Positions 42,227-51,529 of a DNA stretch of 64,000 nucleotides are shown piece after piece (within the stretch, counting starts at the first letter, position 1; each line of letters starts with the position of its first letter). The translations under genes and the position numbers were made by a program. Below the pieces are notes generated by a model. That model saw nothing but the letters and a program-made list of their open reading frames with translations. It was not told where the DNA came from and searched no databases. The DNA is taken from NCBI GenBank assembly GCA_014218215.1, contig CP043652.1, positions 930,001-994,000 of the forward strand. Reading direction: 5' to 3'. This DNA is from Geodermatophilaceae bacterium NBWT11. GTDB taxonomy: Bacteria > Actinomycetota > Actinomycetes > Mycobacteriales > Geodermatophilaceae.

Positions 42227-42232
42227 TACGAT
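42227..42232 (+). promoter_or_regulatory. -10 element of a probable leaderless promoter (HTTM pair)
   Basis: TACGAT, six bases before GTG 42239. Confidence 0.45.
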
Positions 42233-42238
42233 GGGCCG

Positions 42239-42727
42239 GTGACCCTCCAGTCCGCGCCCGAGGTGGCGGCCCCGCCGGAGGTCGAGCGGCTCTCGGCCGC
42301 CGGCCGCCGTGGTCGGCTGGCCGCCGCCGCCCTGGTCCTCGCACTGCTGCTGGCCGGCAGCGTCTGGGGCGACGACTCCGAGTTCCCCTTCGGCCCGTTC
42401 CGGATGTACTCCACCCGGGCCGCACCCGACGCCCCCGTGGTGTCCACCCGGGTCGTCGGGCTGACCGCCGAGGGCGAGGAGGTCCGGCTCTCCGGTGGCG
42501 AGGTGGGCCTGCGCCGCGCGGAGTTCGAGGGCCAGCTCCCCCGCCTCGTCGACGACCCGTCCCTGCTCGGTCTGGTCGCCGACTCCTACGAGACCGCGAA
42601 CCCCGGCGGGCCGGACCTGGTGTCGGTCGAGGTCGTGCAGCGTCGCTTCGAGCTCGTGGACGGCGCCCGCACCGGCGCCTACACCGACGACGTGCTGGTC
42701 TCCTTCGACCTGGACGGTGCCGCGTGA
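42239..42727 (+). CDS. Small single-pass membrane partner of the HTTM protein
   Basis: A 162-residue protein with one N-terminal transmembrane helix (LAAAALVLALLLAGSVWG, about residues 24-41) and a periplasmic domain starting DDSEFPFGPFRMYS. It ends with a GTGA overlap into the HTTM gene, so the two proteins are made together in similar amounts. The FPFxPFxMYS start of the outer domain recurs in HTTM-associated proteins, as far as I recall. No enzymatic residues recognised. Confidence 0.75.
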   Translation: MTLQSAPEVAAPPEVERLSAAGRRGRLAAAALVLALLLAGSVWGDDSEFPFGPFRMYSTRAAPDAPVVSTRVVGLTAEGEEVRLSGGEVGLRRAEFEGQLPRLVDDPSLLGLVADSYETANPGGPDLVSVEVVQRRFELVDGARTGAYTDDVLVSFDLDGAA

Positions 42728-43674
42728 CCCGCAGCGCCGGCACCGCCGTGACCGACCGGCCCGAGACCGCCGCCGCCGTCCCGCTGACCCCCCGCTGGTG
42801 GTTCCGCCCGGTGCCGCTGGCCCGGATCGCGGTCTTCCGGGTGATCGCTTACCTGTTCATCCCGGTCGACGTCTTCCTCACCACTGCCTGGGTGCGCGCG
42901 CACGCCGACGTGCCGACCGAGTTCTACCAACCGCTGGTCATCGGTCGGCTGCTGCACCTGCCCACCCCCACGCACACCGTCGTCCTGGTCGTGCAGTGGG
43001 CGCTCGTGCTCGCCGCTCTCGCCGCCGCGAGCGGGAAGGCACCCCGGCTCCTGGGCTGGGCGGTCTTCCTGCTCTACGCGGAGTGGATGGTCATCGCGAT
43101 GAGCTACGGCAAGGTCGACCACGACCGGATCGCCTTCCTCGTCGCCCTCGCGGTGCTGCCCACGATCGGCCGCGCCCGGTGGAAGGACCGGCGCTCCTCG
43201 GAGGCCGCGGGGTTCGGGGCGGCCGCCGTCCTGGTCACCGTGATGCTCACCTACTTCCTCGCTGCCTGGGCGAAGATGCGCTTCGGCGGCTGGGACTGGG
43301 CCACCGGCTCCACGCTGACCCGGGCCGTGCTCCGCCGCGGCACCGACCTCTCGCTGTGGACCCTGGACGTGGCCTGGCTGCTGCCCACCGCGCAGTGGCT
43401 GATGCTCGCCTTCGAGTTCGCCTCGCCGTTGATGCTGCTGGTGCGCTCGGACCGTGCCCGGGCCGCGCTCGTGCTGTTCCTGCTCGGCTTCCACGTGATG
43501 GTCTACGCCGGCGTCGGCATCATCTTCCTGCCGCACTGCATCGCGATCCTGTCGATCCTGCCGTGGGAGCGACTGCGTGGCGCCCGCGCCGGGCTGGCGG
43601 CCCGGCGGACACCCGCCACCGCCGGTGCCGCCGACGGGGACGGTGCCACCGGACCACCGGACCGCACCGGCTGA
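42724..43674 (+). CDS. HTTM-domain (vitamin K carboxylase-like) membrane protein
   Basis: A 316-residue polytopic protein with about seven hydrophobic helices. It begins with the HTTM signature PLARIAVFRVIAYLFIPVD, then YAEWMVIAMSYGKVDHDRIAF and YFLAAWAKMRFGGWDW, the lysine- and Trp-bearing loops typical of the family. HTTM proteins are distant relatives of vitamin K-dependent gamma-carboxylases; the bacterial function is mostly unknown. GTG 42724 overlaps the partner's stop. Confidence 0.85.
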   Translation: MTRSAGTAVTDRPETAAAVPLTPRWWFRPVPLARIAVFRVIAYLFIPVDVFLTTAWVRAHADVPTEFYQPLVIGRLLHLPTPTHTVVLVVQWALVLAALAAASGKAPRLLGWAVFLLYAEWMVIAMSYGKVDHDRIAFLVALAVLPTIGRARWKDRRSSEAAGFGAAAVLVTVMLTYFLAAWAKMRFGGWDWATGSTLTRAVLRRGTDLSLWTLDVAWLLPTAQWLMLAFEFASPLMLLVRSDRARAALVLFLLGFHVMVYAGVGIIFLPHCIAILSILPWERLRGARAGLAARRTPATAGAADGDGATGPPDRTG

Positions 43675-43695
43675 CCGCCCCCGCCGGTCCGGGGG

Positions 43696-43989
43696 TCAGA
43701 TCATCGCCCCGATCCGGGCGGCCATGTCGGCCTCGTGCTGCTGGTAGGCGGTCGCGACGTCGGACAGCAGGGTGCCCATGCCGGTCAGCGAGTCGCTGAC
43801 GCCCTGGCTGGAGGCCCGCCACTGCTCGTAGAGCGCGCTGAACTGCTGCGCGGCCTGGCTGTCGCTCCACCCGTCGGTGACGCCGGAGTTGATGCTCGCC
43901 GAGAGCGTGCCCAGCCGGGACGACTGGTCGGCGGCCTCCCCCCGGCACTGCGCGGACATGGCCTGCAGGGTGGCGATGTCGACCTTCAC
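43696..43989 (-). CDS. WXG100-family protein (ESX-like), WXG motif altered to WSD
   Basis: A 97-residue helical-hairpin protein of the WXG100 superfamily: MKVDIATLQAMSAQCRGEAAD, then DGWSDSQAAQQFSALYEQW at the turn. The usual W-x-G is W-S-D; the second helix continues to YQQHEADMAARIG. The GTG at 43989 has GGAGGAGGA just upstream and a -10-like TAGCGT (44036-44031). It is divergent from a large FHA-FtsK/EssC ATPase, the expected motor for such substrates. Confidence 0.85.
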   Translation of the reverse strand: MKVDIATLQAMSAQCRGEAADQSSRLGTLSASINSGVTDGWSDSQAAQQFSALYEQWRASSQGVSDSLTGMGTLLSDVATAYQQHEADMAARIGAMI

Positions 43990-44030
43990 GGTTCCTCCTC
44001 CTGGTCCGGGCACCTCCCGGTCGGTCCAGG

Positions 44031-44092
44031 ACGCTAGGTCGGACGACGACCCGGCGGGCCCGGCCGTCCACAGGCCGGGGCGCTGTCCACAG
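44031..44092. promoter_or_regulatory. Divergent promoter region of the T7SS-like pair
   Basis: TAGCGT on the minus strand (44036-44031) probably drives the WXG100 gene. Two GTCCACA motifs lie beyond it: GTCCACAG at 44066-44073 and CTGTCCACAG at 44083-44092. Confidence 0.4.
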
Positions 44093-44141
44093 ATGTCCGT
44101 CGGCGCCCCCACGCGACCCCGTTCCGGGTGACAGTGCCCCC

Positions 44142-47100
44142 GTGTCACCGACCCCTGCCGATCCCGCGCCGGTGCCGCCGGACCGCCCGGCGCACCGGAG
44201 CTGGACCCTGCACGGCGCAGGGGGCGTGCAGGTCGACGTCGAGGTCCGCGCACCGGGGACGGCCACGGTGGCCGAGGTCCTCCACGCCCTCCCGGCCGCG
44301 GTGCCCGCCGGGGTGCCCGGCACGGGCGCGGACGGGTTGTGGTCGGGGTCGGACCGGTTGGACCCGGCTACCCCGCTGACCGACCCGGCACTCCACCACG
44401 GGGCCCGGTTGGGCCTGGGCCGCCCCGGTCCCCGCCCCGCGGCCGGCGGCTCCGCGGTGGAGCTGCACGTGGTGGGCGGTCCGGACGCCGGGCGCACCCT
44501 GCCCCTGGGCCGAGAACCCGTGACGGTGGGTCGCAGCCGGTCCTGCGGACTGGCCCTGGCCGACCCCGACGTCTCCCGCGCCCACGTCCGCGTCAGCGCC
44601 GGGACGACGGCTGTCCTGGTCGGCGACCTGGGCTCGGCGAACGGCACCGCGTTGGCCGCCGGCAGCACCACGGTCGACGGGGACACCCCGTGGCCACTGG
44701 GGCGCCCGGCTGCGGATCGGCTCCAGCACGCTGTGCCTGAGTGCCGCGACCGGCTCTCCCGTCGACCTCCGGCCCGCGCCGGGTGGACGCTGGGCGGTGC
44801 ACCCGGCCGGCCGGGTGCCACCCCCGCTCCCCGGTGAGGTGACCGTCGCCGAACCCGCCGAGCCGCCCGAGCGCTCCCGCCGGGCACTGGCCTGGGTGGC
44901 CATCGCGTTGCCCGCGGTCGGTGGGGTGGTGATGGCCTGGGCCCTCTCGGCGCCGCACTTCCTCTTCTTCGCGCTCCTCAGCCCGGTCGTCGCGCTCGGC
45001 AGCTGGTTGTCCGACCGGGTGTCCGGTCGCCGGGGTCACCGGCGGGCGGTCGCCGAGCACGCCGTCGCCCTGGTCGAGGTCGAGCGTGCGCTCGCGGCGG
45101 CGGTGGAGCTCGAGGTCACGGCCCGGGAGACGGCCGTCCCCGACCCGGCCACCGCGACGACCGCCGCCCGCCGCCGGTGCGCGCCGTTGTGGAGCCGCTC
45201 GGCCACCGACCCGTGTCTGCTCGTCGTCCGGCTCGGGGTGGGGCCGGGGCCCACCCGGGTGCTCCGGCAGCCCGCCGGCTCTCCGGGCGTGCCGGTGACC
45301 GCCGAGGCCCTGCCGGTCACCGTCGACCTGCGGACGGGCGGACTCACCGTGCGCGGGCCCCGGGACCCGGTGCTGGGCGTGGCCCGGTCGGTGGTCGGTC
45401 AGGTGGTCGCCCTGCACCCGCCCCGCACCGTGACGCTGGCGCTGGTCACCTCCCCCGACCGGGCCCACGACTGGCGCTGGACCCGGTGGCTGCCGCACCT
45501 CGTGGGTCCCACGAGCGGGACCGTCGGCCACCGGCAGCTGCTCGTCGTGGACGCCCCGCTCGACGAGGCCCTCACCGCCCGGGTGCGCGCCGCCCGGGCC
45601 GCCGGGGTCAGCTGCCTGGTCCTCGCGGCCGGTCCCACACCCCTGGACGGTGACGGCACCGCCCTGCTGCAGGTGACCGGGGAGACCGGCAGCGGTGGCC
45701 GCCTGACCCGTCCTGCTGCCCCCGACCAGCCCCTGCTGCTGGACGCGACCTCGGCGGACGTCGCGGCGGCCCTGGCCCGCGACCTGGCGCCGCTGGACTG
45801 CCCACCGGAGTCAGGAGGCCTCCCCGCCGACGTCCTGTGGCGCGACCTCACCGACGCCGGCGCACCGTGGTCGGGCGACCGGACCTCCCTGACCGCCATC
45901 CTGGGCACCGGGGTGGACGGACCGGTGACCGTGGACCTGTGCGCCCAGGGCCCGCACGCCCTGGTGGCCGGCACCACCGGGTCGGGGAAGTCCGAGCTGC
46001 TGCGCACCCTGGTGCTGGGTCTGGCCACCGCCCACCCGCCGGACCGGTGCAGCTTCCTGCTCGTGGACTACAAGGGCGGGGCCGCCTTCGCCGAGGCCGC
46101 CCTGCTGCCGCACACCGTGGGCGTGCTCACCGACCTCGACGGCCCGTCCACCGCCCGCGCCCTGCGCTCACTGGGGGCCGAGCTCACCCGGCGCGAGCGG
46201 GTGCTCGCCGAGCACGGGGTCCGCGACCTGGCCCAGCTGCCCCCCGGCGTCGCGCTGGCCCGGCTGGTCATCGTCGTCGACGAGTTCGCCACCCTCACCG
46301 AGGACCTGCCCGGCTTCGTCACGGGCCTGGTCGGCATCGCCCAGCGCGGCCGCTCGCTCGGGCTGCACCTGGTGCTGGCCACCCAGCGGCCGGCCGGGGT
46401 GGTCAGCCCGGAGATCCGGGCCAACTGCACGCTGCGGCTGTGCCTGCGCACCACCGACGAGGCCGGCTCCCGGGACGTGCTCGGCGTGCCGGACGCCGCA
46501 CTGCTCCCGGTCGACCGACCGGGGCGCGCCCTGCTGCGGACGGGCTCGGAGGACGTCGTGCCCGTGCAGGTGGCCCGGGTGGCGACCCCCGCGGCGGACC
46601 TCGGAGACCGCGTGCGGGTCACCCCGTCGTCGTGGCCCCCCGGTCCCCGGCTCGACCCGACCGCGCGCGACCAGGACGGGGAGACCGACCTCGCCCGGTG
46701 CGTGGCCGAGCTCGTCGCCCGGGCCGAGGCGGCCGGGGTCACGCGCCCGGACCGGCCCTGGCTGCCACCGCTGCCCGACCGGGTGGCGGCCGCCGACCTC
46801 GCCGCCGCCGGGCCCCGCCACGTGGCCTGGGGGCTCGTCGACCGGCCCGACCTGCAGCGCCAGGAGCCGTTGACCGTGGACCTGGCGGGCGGCGGCTGGC
46901 TGGTCGTCGGGGGCCCGGGCAGCGGCCGCACCACCGCGCTGCGCACCCTGCTGGGCGAGGCCGTGACCTCCCTGGGGCCGGACCAGCTGCACGTGCACGT
47001 GGTCGACCACGGCGGCGGGGCCCTGACGGCCCTGGCCGGGTCCGTGCCGCACACCGGGACGGCACTGGGTCGGGAGCACGGGCACCGCCTGCTCCGCCTG

Positions 47101-48225
47101 GTCACCCGCCTGCAGGAGGAGGTCGACCGCCGCCGCACGGCGGCCGGCGAGCACCCCGCGGTCCTGCTGCTGGTGGACGGCCTGGACTCCGTCGTGGCGG
47201 CGCTGGAGGAGGTCGAGCCAGGCAGCGGGGGCACCCTGCTCCTGCGGCTGGTCCGGGACGGCGCGGCCGTCGGGCTGACCTGCGTGCTGACCACCGACCG
47301 GGTCGTGCCCGGCAGCAGGTGGGCCGGTGCGGTCGGGGCCCGGCTGGTGCTGCCCCTGGGCGACCGGTCCGACTACGCGGCGGTGGGTGTCCCGGTCCGT
47401 CTGGTCCCCGGGCACCGGCCCCCGGGGCGGGGGCTGCTGGGCGAGGACGCCACCGAGGTGCAGCTGGCCGTGCCCCGCCCGCTGCCCACCTCCTGGCCGC
47501 CGCCGGTCACCGACCGGGGCCGGGCACCCGTCCGGGTCGTGGAGCTGCCCGCCGACCCCGTGCTGACCCTGCAGCGGGGACGACGTCCGGCCACGGCGGT
47601 GGCGCTGGGCCCCGGGGGCGACGAGGGCGACCCGGTGGTCCTCGACCTCGCGGTCACGGGCGGGCTCCTGGTCGCCGGGCCACCCGGCAGCGGCCGGACG
47701 ACGACGCTGCTCGCGCTCGCCACCCGGCTGGCCGGCGCGGGGAGCGACGTCGCGTGGTGTTCCCCGCGTGGCGGCCGGACCCCCGGGGGCTGCACCGGGC
47801 TCCGGCCCGACGACGTGGACGGCCTGCGGGACTGGGCGGACGGACTCGGTGGGCGCCCGGGGGTGGTCGTGGTCGACGACCTGCCGGTGCTCCCGGACGC
47901 CACCGCCGACCTGCTGGGGACGCTCGGCCGACCCGGCGGGTCGGTGCTGCCCGTGGTGTCCGGGGGCACCGCGGACCTGGCCACGGCCTTCCGGGGGCCC
48001 GCCGTGGCCCTGCGCCGCTCGCGGACGGTCCTGCTGCTGCGCCCGGCCCGCGGGGACGCCGAGCTGCTGGGCCTGCGCCTGCCCCGGGCGCCCCTGCCAC
48101 CGCGGCCCGGCTCGGGGTGGGCCGTGCTGGGCGGGGTGCCCGTGCGGGTGCAGGTCGCCCGGCAGACCACGCTCTCCGAGCCCCCCGAGCCCCCGGGACC
48201 CGAGGGCCGGCACCGTGCCCCGTGA
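44142..48225 (+). pseudogene. FHA-FtsK/SpoIIIE (EssC-type) type VII secretion ATPase with single-base frameshift
   Basis: An N-terminal frame (GTG 44142) carries a ubiquitin-like/FHA segment (VTVGRSRSCGLALADPDVSRAH...GSANGT). It shifts frame at the GGGG near 44699-44702; deleting one G continues as LGARLRIGSS and joins the 1142-residue second frame, giving 1360 residues in all. Then come two transmembrane helices and three FtsK/SpoIIIE modules: D1 with GTTGSGKSE and VIVVDEFATL, D2 with GGPGSGRTT, D3 with GPPGSGRTT (Arg for the P-loop Lys in D2 and D3). The architecture matches EssC-like motors. No EccB, EccD, EccE or mycosin gene is near. Confidence 0.85.
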
Positions 48226-48229
48226 CGGG

Positions 48230-48733
48230 TCAGAGCAGGTCGAGCACCGGCCCGATCTCCTGGGTGGCGTACCAGGCGAGCTCGTGGCCCTCGGCCTGGT
48301 CGACCACGAACTGCGCGTCCTCGCTGCCCAGGTCGGCCTCCAGCACCACGCCCACGGCCCGCCGGACGTCGTCCTCGGCGTCGGCCACGTCGATGTGCGC
48401 GCTGGCGATCTCGGCGAGGGTGAGCTCGACCTCGGCCCGCGCGGCACCCCGGTCGGTGTCGGGGTCGCCCAGGGGCGTCACCGCTGCGTCGGGCACGTCC
48501 GCGGCCAGCACCACGCGGCGCCGGTGCGACCCCGGGTCGACGTCGACCAGGCGGAGGCTGGCCCGTGCCGCGCCGAGCAGGGCGGCGTACTCCAGCTCCT
48601 CGTCGTCGGCGTCCAGGTCGTAGAAGCCGCGCAGCTCGGGAGTGACCGCGAAGACGGTGTGCGGCCCGGCCAGCCGGCCCTCGTCGAGCAGCTGGCGCAG
48701 GAGGTTCGTGGTCGCCGGCAGGTAGACGCGCAT
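48230..48733 (-). CDS. DUF6912-family protein
   Basis: A 167-residue protein beginning MRVYLPATTNLLRQLLDEG, characteristic of the actinobacterial DUF6912 family; the rest is acidic (pI visibly low) with RRRVVLAADVPDAAV and a C-terminal EGHELAWYATQEIGPVL. Function unknown. ATG 48733. It converges on the FtsK gene with stops about four bases apart. Confidence 0.75.
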   Translation of the reverse strand: MRVYLPATTNLLRQLLDEGRLAGPHTVFAVTPELRGFYDLDADDEELEYAALLGAARASLRLVDVDPGSHRRRVVLAADVPDAAVTPLGDPDTDRGAARAEVELTLAEIASAHIDVADAEDDVRRAVGVVLEADLGSEDAQFVVDQAEGHELAWYATQEIGPVLDLL

Positions 48734-48740
48734 GGGCCCA

Positions 48741-48760
48741 GTCTCCCGCACCCGGGAGAC
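48741..48760 (-). terminator. Hairpin between the WS/DGAT-like and DUF6912 genes
   Basis: A perfect 8-bp inverted repeat GTCTCCCG-CACC-CGGGAGAC, seven bases downstream of the WS/DGAT stop. It could end that transcript or act as an operator for the DUF6912 gene. Confidence 0.5.
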
Positions 48761-48766
48761 GCGACC

Positions 48767-50173
48767 TCAGCGGACCGCCTCGACGAGGGCGGCGACCTCC
48801 TGCTCGATCAGGTCGGCGAGCACGTCGACGTCGCTCACGCCGTCCCGGTCGGCGTTGAGCCCGACGTAGACGGTGCCGTCGTAGCTGGTCAGCCCGATCG
48901 ACAGACCCTGTCCGCGCGCCAGCGGGACGACCGGGAAGACCTCCAGCATCCGGGCGCCGGCGGCGTAGAGCGGCACCTGCGGACCGGGCACGTTCGTGAT
49001 GAGCAGGTTGAACAACCGCCGGGACAGCCCGCTGGCCGCCCGGGCGCCCAGGGCGTGCAGCGTCGGGGGCGCGAAGCCCGACAGCGCGACCAGCGCAGAG
49101 GCGCCCACCGACTGGCCCTGCTGGGAGGCACCGCGCATGGCGTAGCCGATCCGGGCCAGCCGGACGCGGGGGTTGGGCTCCCCCACCGGGAGGTCCAGGA
49201 GGAAGGAGGACACGCGGGTGCCGGCCTCGAACTCCCCGTCCCCGGACTCCGGGCGCACCGACACCGGCACCAGCGCCCGGATGGAGGTGGAGCCGATGAC
49301 GGGCTCTCCCCGGGACAGCAGCCACTCGCGCAGCGCGCCGGTGATCGTGGCCAGGAGCACGTCGTTGACCGTGCCGCCGAGGGCCTTGCGGACGGTCTTG
49401 AGGTCGTCGAGGTCGGCCCGGGCGACGGCGACGCGCCGCTGGCGGCCCACCGCGCCGTTGAGCGGGCTGGTCGGGGCCGGGCGCACCGTGGTGCGGGCCA
49501 GGGCCGACAGCACCGAGCCGGCCGTGCCGAGCAGCCGACCCGCTGTGGTCCGCACGTCACCGGTGGCCGTCCGGAGGGTGTCCAGGACCGCGGTGGGGCG
49601 CTGCACGTACTCCTCGACGGCCTCCCACACCAGCTCCACCGACCCCGGGGGGCGCCGCGGGCGCCAGTCGTCGACCGGGGCCGGCCGGTCGGCGAGCACC
49701 GGGACGTCGTCCAGGATCACCTGCCCGATGTCGATGGCGCCCAGGCCGTCGACCAGGGCGGGGTGGGTCTTGGTGACCACCGCGATCCGGTCGTCGGCCA
49801 GCCCCTCGACCAGGTACATCTCCCACAGCGGCCGGCTGTGGTCCAGCGGTCGGGCGGTGAGCCGGGCGACGAGGTCCAGGAGCTGCTCCTCCGAGCCCGG
49901 GCGGGGCAGTGCGGAGCGGCGCACGTGGTAGGTCACGTCGAAGTCCGGGTCGTCCACCCAGGCCGGGTTGGCCAGGTGCCCGGGCACCTCGACGACCCGC
50001 TGCCGGAACCGGGGCACCAGCGGCAGGCGGGAACGCACCAGGTCCACGAGGTCCTCGTGGTCGAGCCCACCGCGGGGGGACTCGAGCACCAGGACGCCCG
50101 CGACGTGCATGGGCGTGTCGGGTTCCTCGAGGTACAGGAACGACGCGTCCAGCGAGGTGAGGCGATCGACCAC
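48767..50173 (-). CDS. WS/DGAT-family acyltransferase-like protein, catalytic His replaced
   Basis: A 468-residue wax ester synthase/diacylglycerol acyltransferase-like protein: MVDRLTSLDASFLYLEE at the start, PLWEMYLVEGL before the active site, and TNVPGPQ with SYDGTVYVGLNADRD near the end. The catalytic HHxxxDG motif reads HPALVDG (about residue 140), with the second histidine changed to proline (codons CAC CCC). Activity is therefore doubtful. The GTG at 50173 has GGGAGGAG upstream. Confidence 0.87.
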   Translation of the reverse strand: MVDRLTSLDASFLYLEEPDTPMHVAGVLVLESPRGGLDHEDLVDLVRSRLPLVPRFRQRVVEVPGHLANPAWVDDPDFDVTYHVRRSALPRPGSEEQLLDLVARLTARPLDHSRPLWEMYLVEGLADDRIAVVTKTHPALVDGLGAIDIGQVILDDVPVLADRPAPVDDWRPRRPPGSVELVWEAVEEYVQRPTAVLDTLRTATGDVRTTAGRLLGTAGSVLSALARTTVRPAPTSPLNGAVGRQRRVAVARADLDDLKTVRKALGGTVNDVLLATITGALREWLLSRGEPVIGSTSIRALVPVSVRPESGDGEFEAGTRVSSFLLDLPVGEPNPRVRLARIGYAMRGASQQGQSVGASALVALSGFAPPTLHALGARAASGLSRRLFNLLITNVPGPQVPLYAAGARMLEVFPVVPLARGQGLSIGLTSYDGTVYVGLNADRDGVSDVDVLADLIEQEVAALVEAVR

Positions 50174-50248
50174 GGTGCTCCTCCCGGTGAGGTGGCCCAC
50201 GCTACGGGCGCGGGCGCGAGGGGGACACCCGACCGGGGACCACCGGGT

Positions 50249-51529
50249 TCAGCGACGTCGCCGCAGTCCCCGACGGGTCGGCGCGGGCACCTCGGCCAGC
50301 TCGGCGGCAAGGGTGCGGAGGGCCACCCGCAGCGGGGAGCGCTCGGCGACCTCGGCGAGGGTGCGGCCGGCGGCGAGGGCCGCGTCGGCCGCCCGCCTGT
50401 CGGCGGGCAGGAAGGCCCCCACGCGGATGCCGGCGAACCGGCTGAGCGCGGTGGCGATCTCCTGCTCGGGGTCTCCGGGCACCGGCCCCCGGCGGACCTG
50501 GTTGACGACGACCACCGGGGTGACGTCGGGCAGCACCTCGCGCAGCTGCCCCAGGGCGCGGACGGTGCGCTGCAGCGCGACCGGGTCGGCACCGCTCACG
50601 CACAGCACGGTGTCGGCCCGCTCCAGGACCGCCACCGTCGCGCCGTTGCGGCGCGGGGCGGCCGTGTCGAAGGACAGCTCCTCGTCCTCCTCCACGCAGA
50701 ACGCGCAGTCGACGACGGTCAGCGCCGACAGCCGCCGGGCCTGCTCGAGGAGCGTCTCCACCGACTGCGGCCGGACCTCGGGCCAGCGGTCGGCCCGGGA
50801 CAACCCCGTCAGCACCCGCAGCTGCGGCGCCACCGCCCACGCCGTCCGGGCCAGCCCGGGGACGTCGAGGGTGCCGGCCGATGCCAGCCGGGCCGCCGCG
50901 GCGATGCCGGGGGACTCGTCGAGCAGCCCGAGCACCTGCGCGACCACCCCGCCGTAGACGTCGGCGTCCACCAGCAGGGTGGACACCCCGAGCCGGGCGG
51001 CCTCGTCGGCGACGCTCACCGCGACCGTCGTCCGGCCCGGTGCCCCGGTCGGCCCCCACACCGCGACGACCCGCCCGCGCCCGGTGGGCCGGTCCGCAGG
51101 GTCCTCGGGCAGGCCCAGGACGGGCAGCGCGGCGCGCGGGTCGCCGACGTCGTGGCCGGTGGCAGGCACCCCGCTGACCGCCTCGCGCAGGGCGCGGGCG
51201 ATCTGGGCGGCGTCGGCGTCGGCGGGGAGCACCCGGGAGACGCCGAGCTGGCGGAGCCGGTCGGCCCCGGTGCGGTCGCCGGGTTCGACCAGCCCGACCA
51301 CCGCGACCCCGGCGGCGAGCAGCCGGGCCACCGCGTCGCCGTCGAGGCGACGGAGCTCGGCCGACAGCAGCGCGGCCTGCCCGGTCCCGGTCGCGGCGGC
51401 CGCGAGCAGGTCACCGATGTCGACGCACCGCCGGACGACCGTGACGCCGTGGTCGGCCCGGTCGAGCTCACCGACCAGCTCGGACTCCCAGGCCGCGCCG
51501 GTGACCGCGGTGAAGACCTGCAGCGCCAT
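50249..51529 (-). CDS. CpaE-like MinD/ParA-family ATPase
   Basis: A 426-residue protein with an N-terminal receiver-like domain (residues 1-120) and a MinD/ParA-like domain. The P-loop reads WGPTGAPGRTTVAVSVADE (about residue 155) with Arg in place of the signature Lys; DADVYGG follows as the Walker A-prime/switch. Related proteins localise Flp/Tad pilus machinery, but no tadA-tadC or pilin gene is in the window. ATG 51529 shares one base with the stop of the SAF gene (TGATG). Confidence 0.78.
   Translation of the reverse strand: MALQVFTAVTGAAWESELVGELDRADHGVTVVRRCVDIGDLLAAAATGTGQAALLSAELRRLDGDAVARLLAAGVAVVGLVEPGDRTGADRLRQLGVSRVLPADADAAQIARALREAVSGVPATGHDVGDPRAALPVLGLPEDPADRPTGRGRVVAVWGPTGAPGRTTVAVSVADEAARLGVSTLLVDADVYGGVVAQVLGLLDESPGIAAAARLASAGTLDVPGLARTAWAVAPQLRVLTGLSRADRWPEVRPQSVETLLEQARRLSALTVVDCAFCVEEDEELSFDTAAPRRNGATVAVLERADTVLCVSGADPVALQRTVRALGQLREVLPDVTPVVVVNQVRRGPVPGDPEQEIATALSRFAGIRVGAFLPADRRAADAALAAGRTLAEVAERSPLRVALRTLAAELAEVPAPTRRGLRRRR

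Noticed and set aside
44699-44702. Programmed frameshift in the FHA-FtsK gene
   Set aside because: No slippery heptamer or downstream pseudoknot is evident, and similar one-base breaks occur in unrelated genes of the window.
45837-48623. 928-codon plus-strand frame in the FtsK region
   Set aside because: Arg/Pro/Gly-rich shadow of the FtsK frame; the neighbouring frame has all conserved motifs.
48741-48760. Short perfect inverted repeat as a mobile-element end
   Set aside because: No partner copy or target duplication; its place just after a stop codon fits a terminator.
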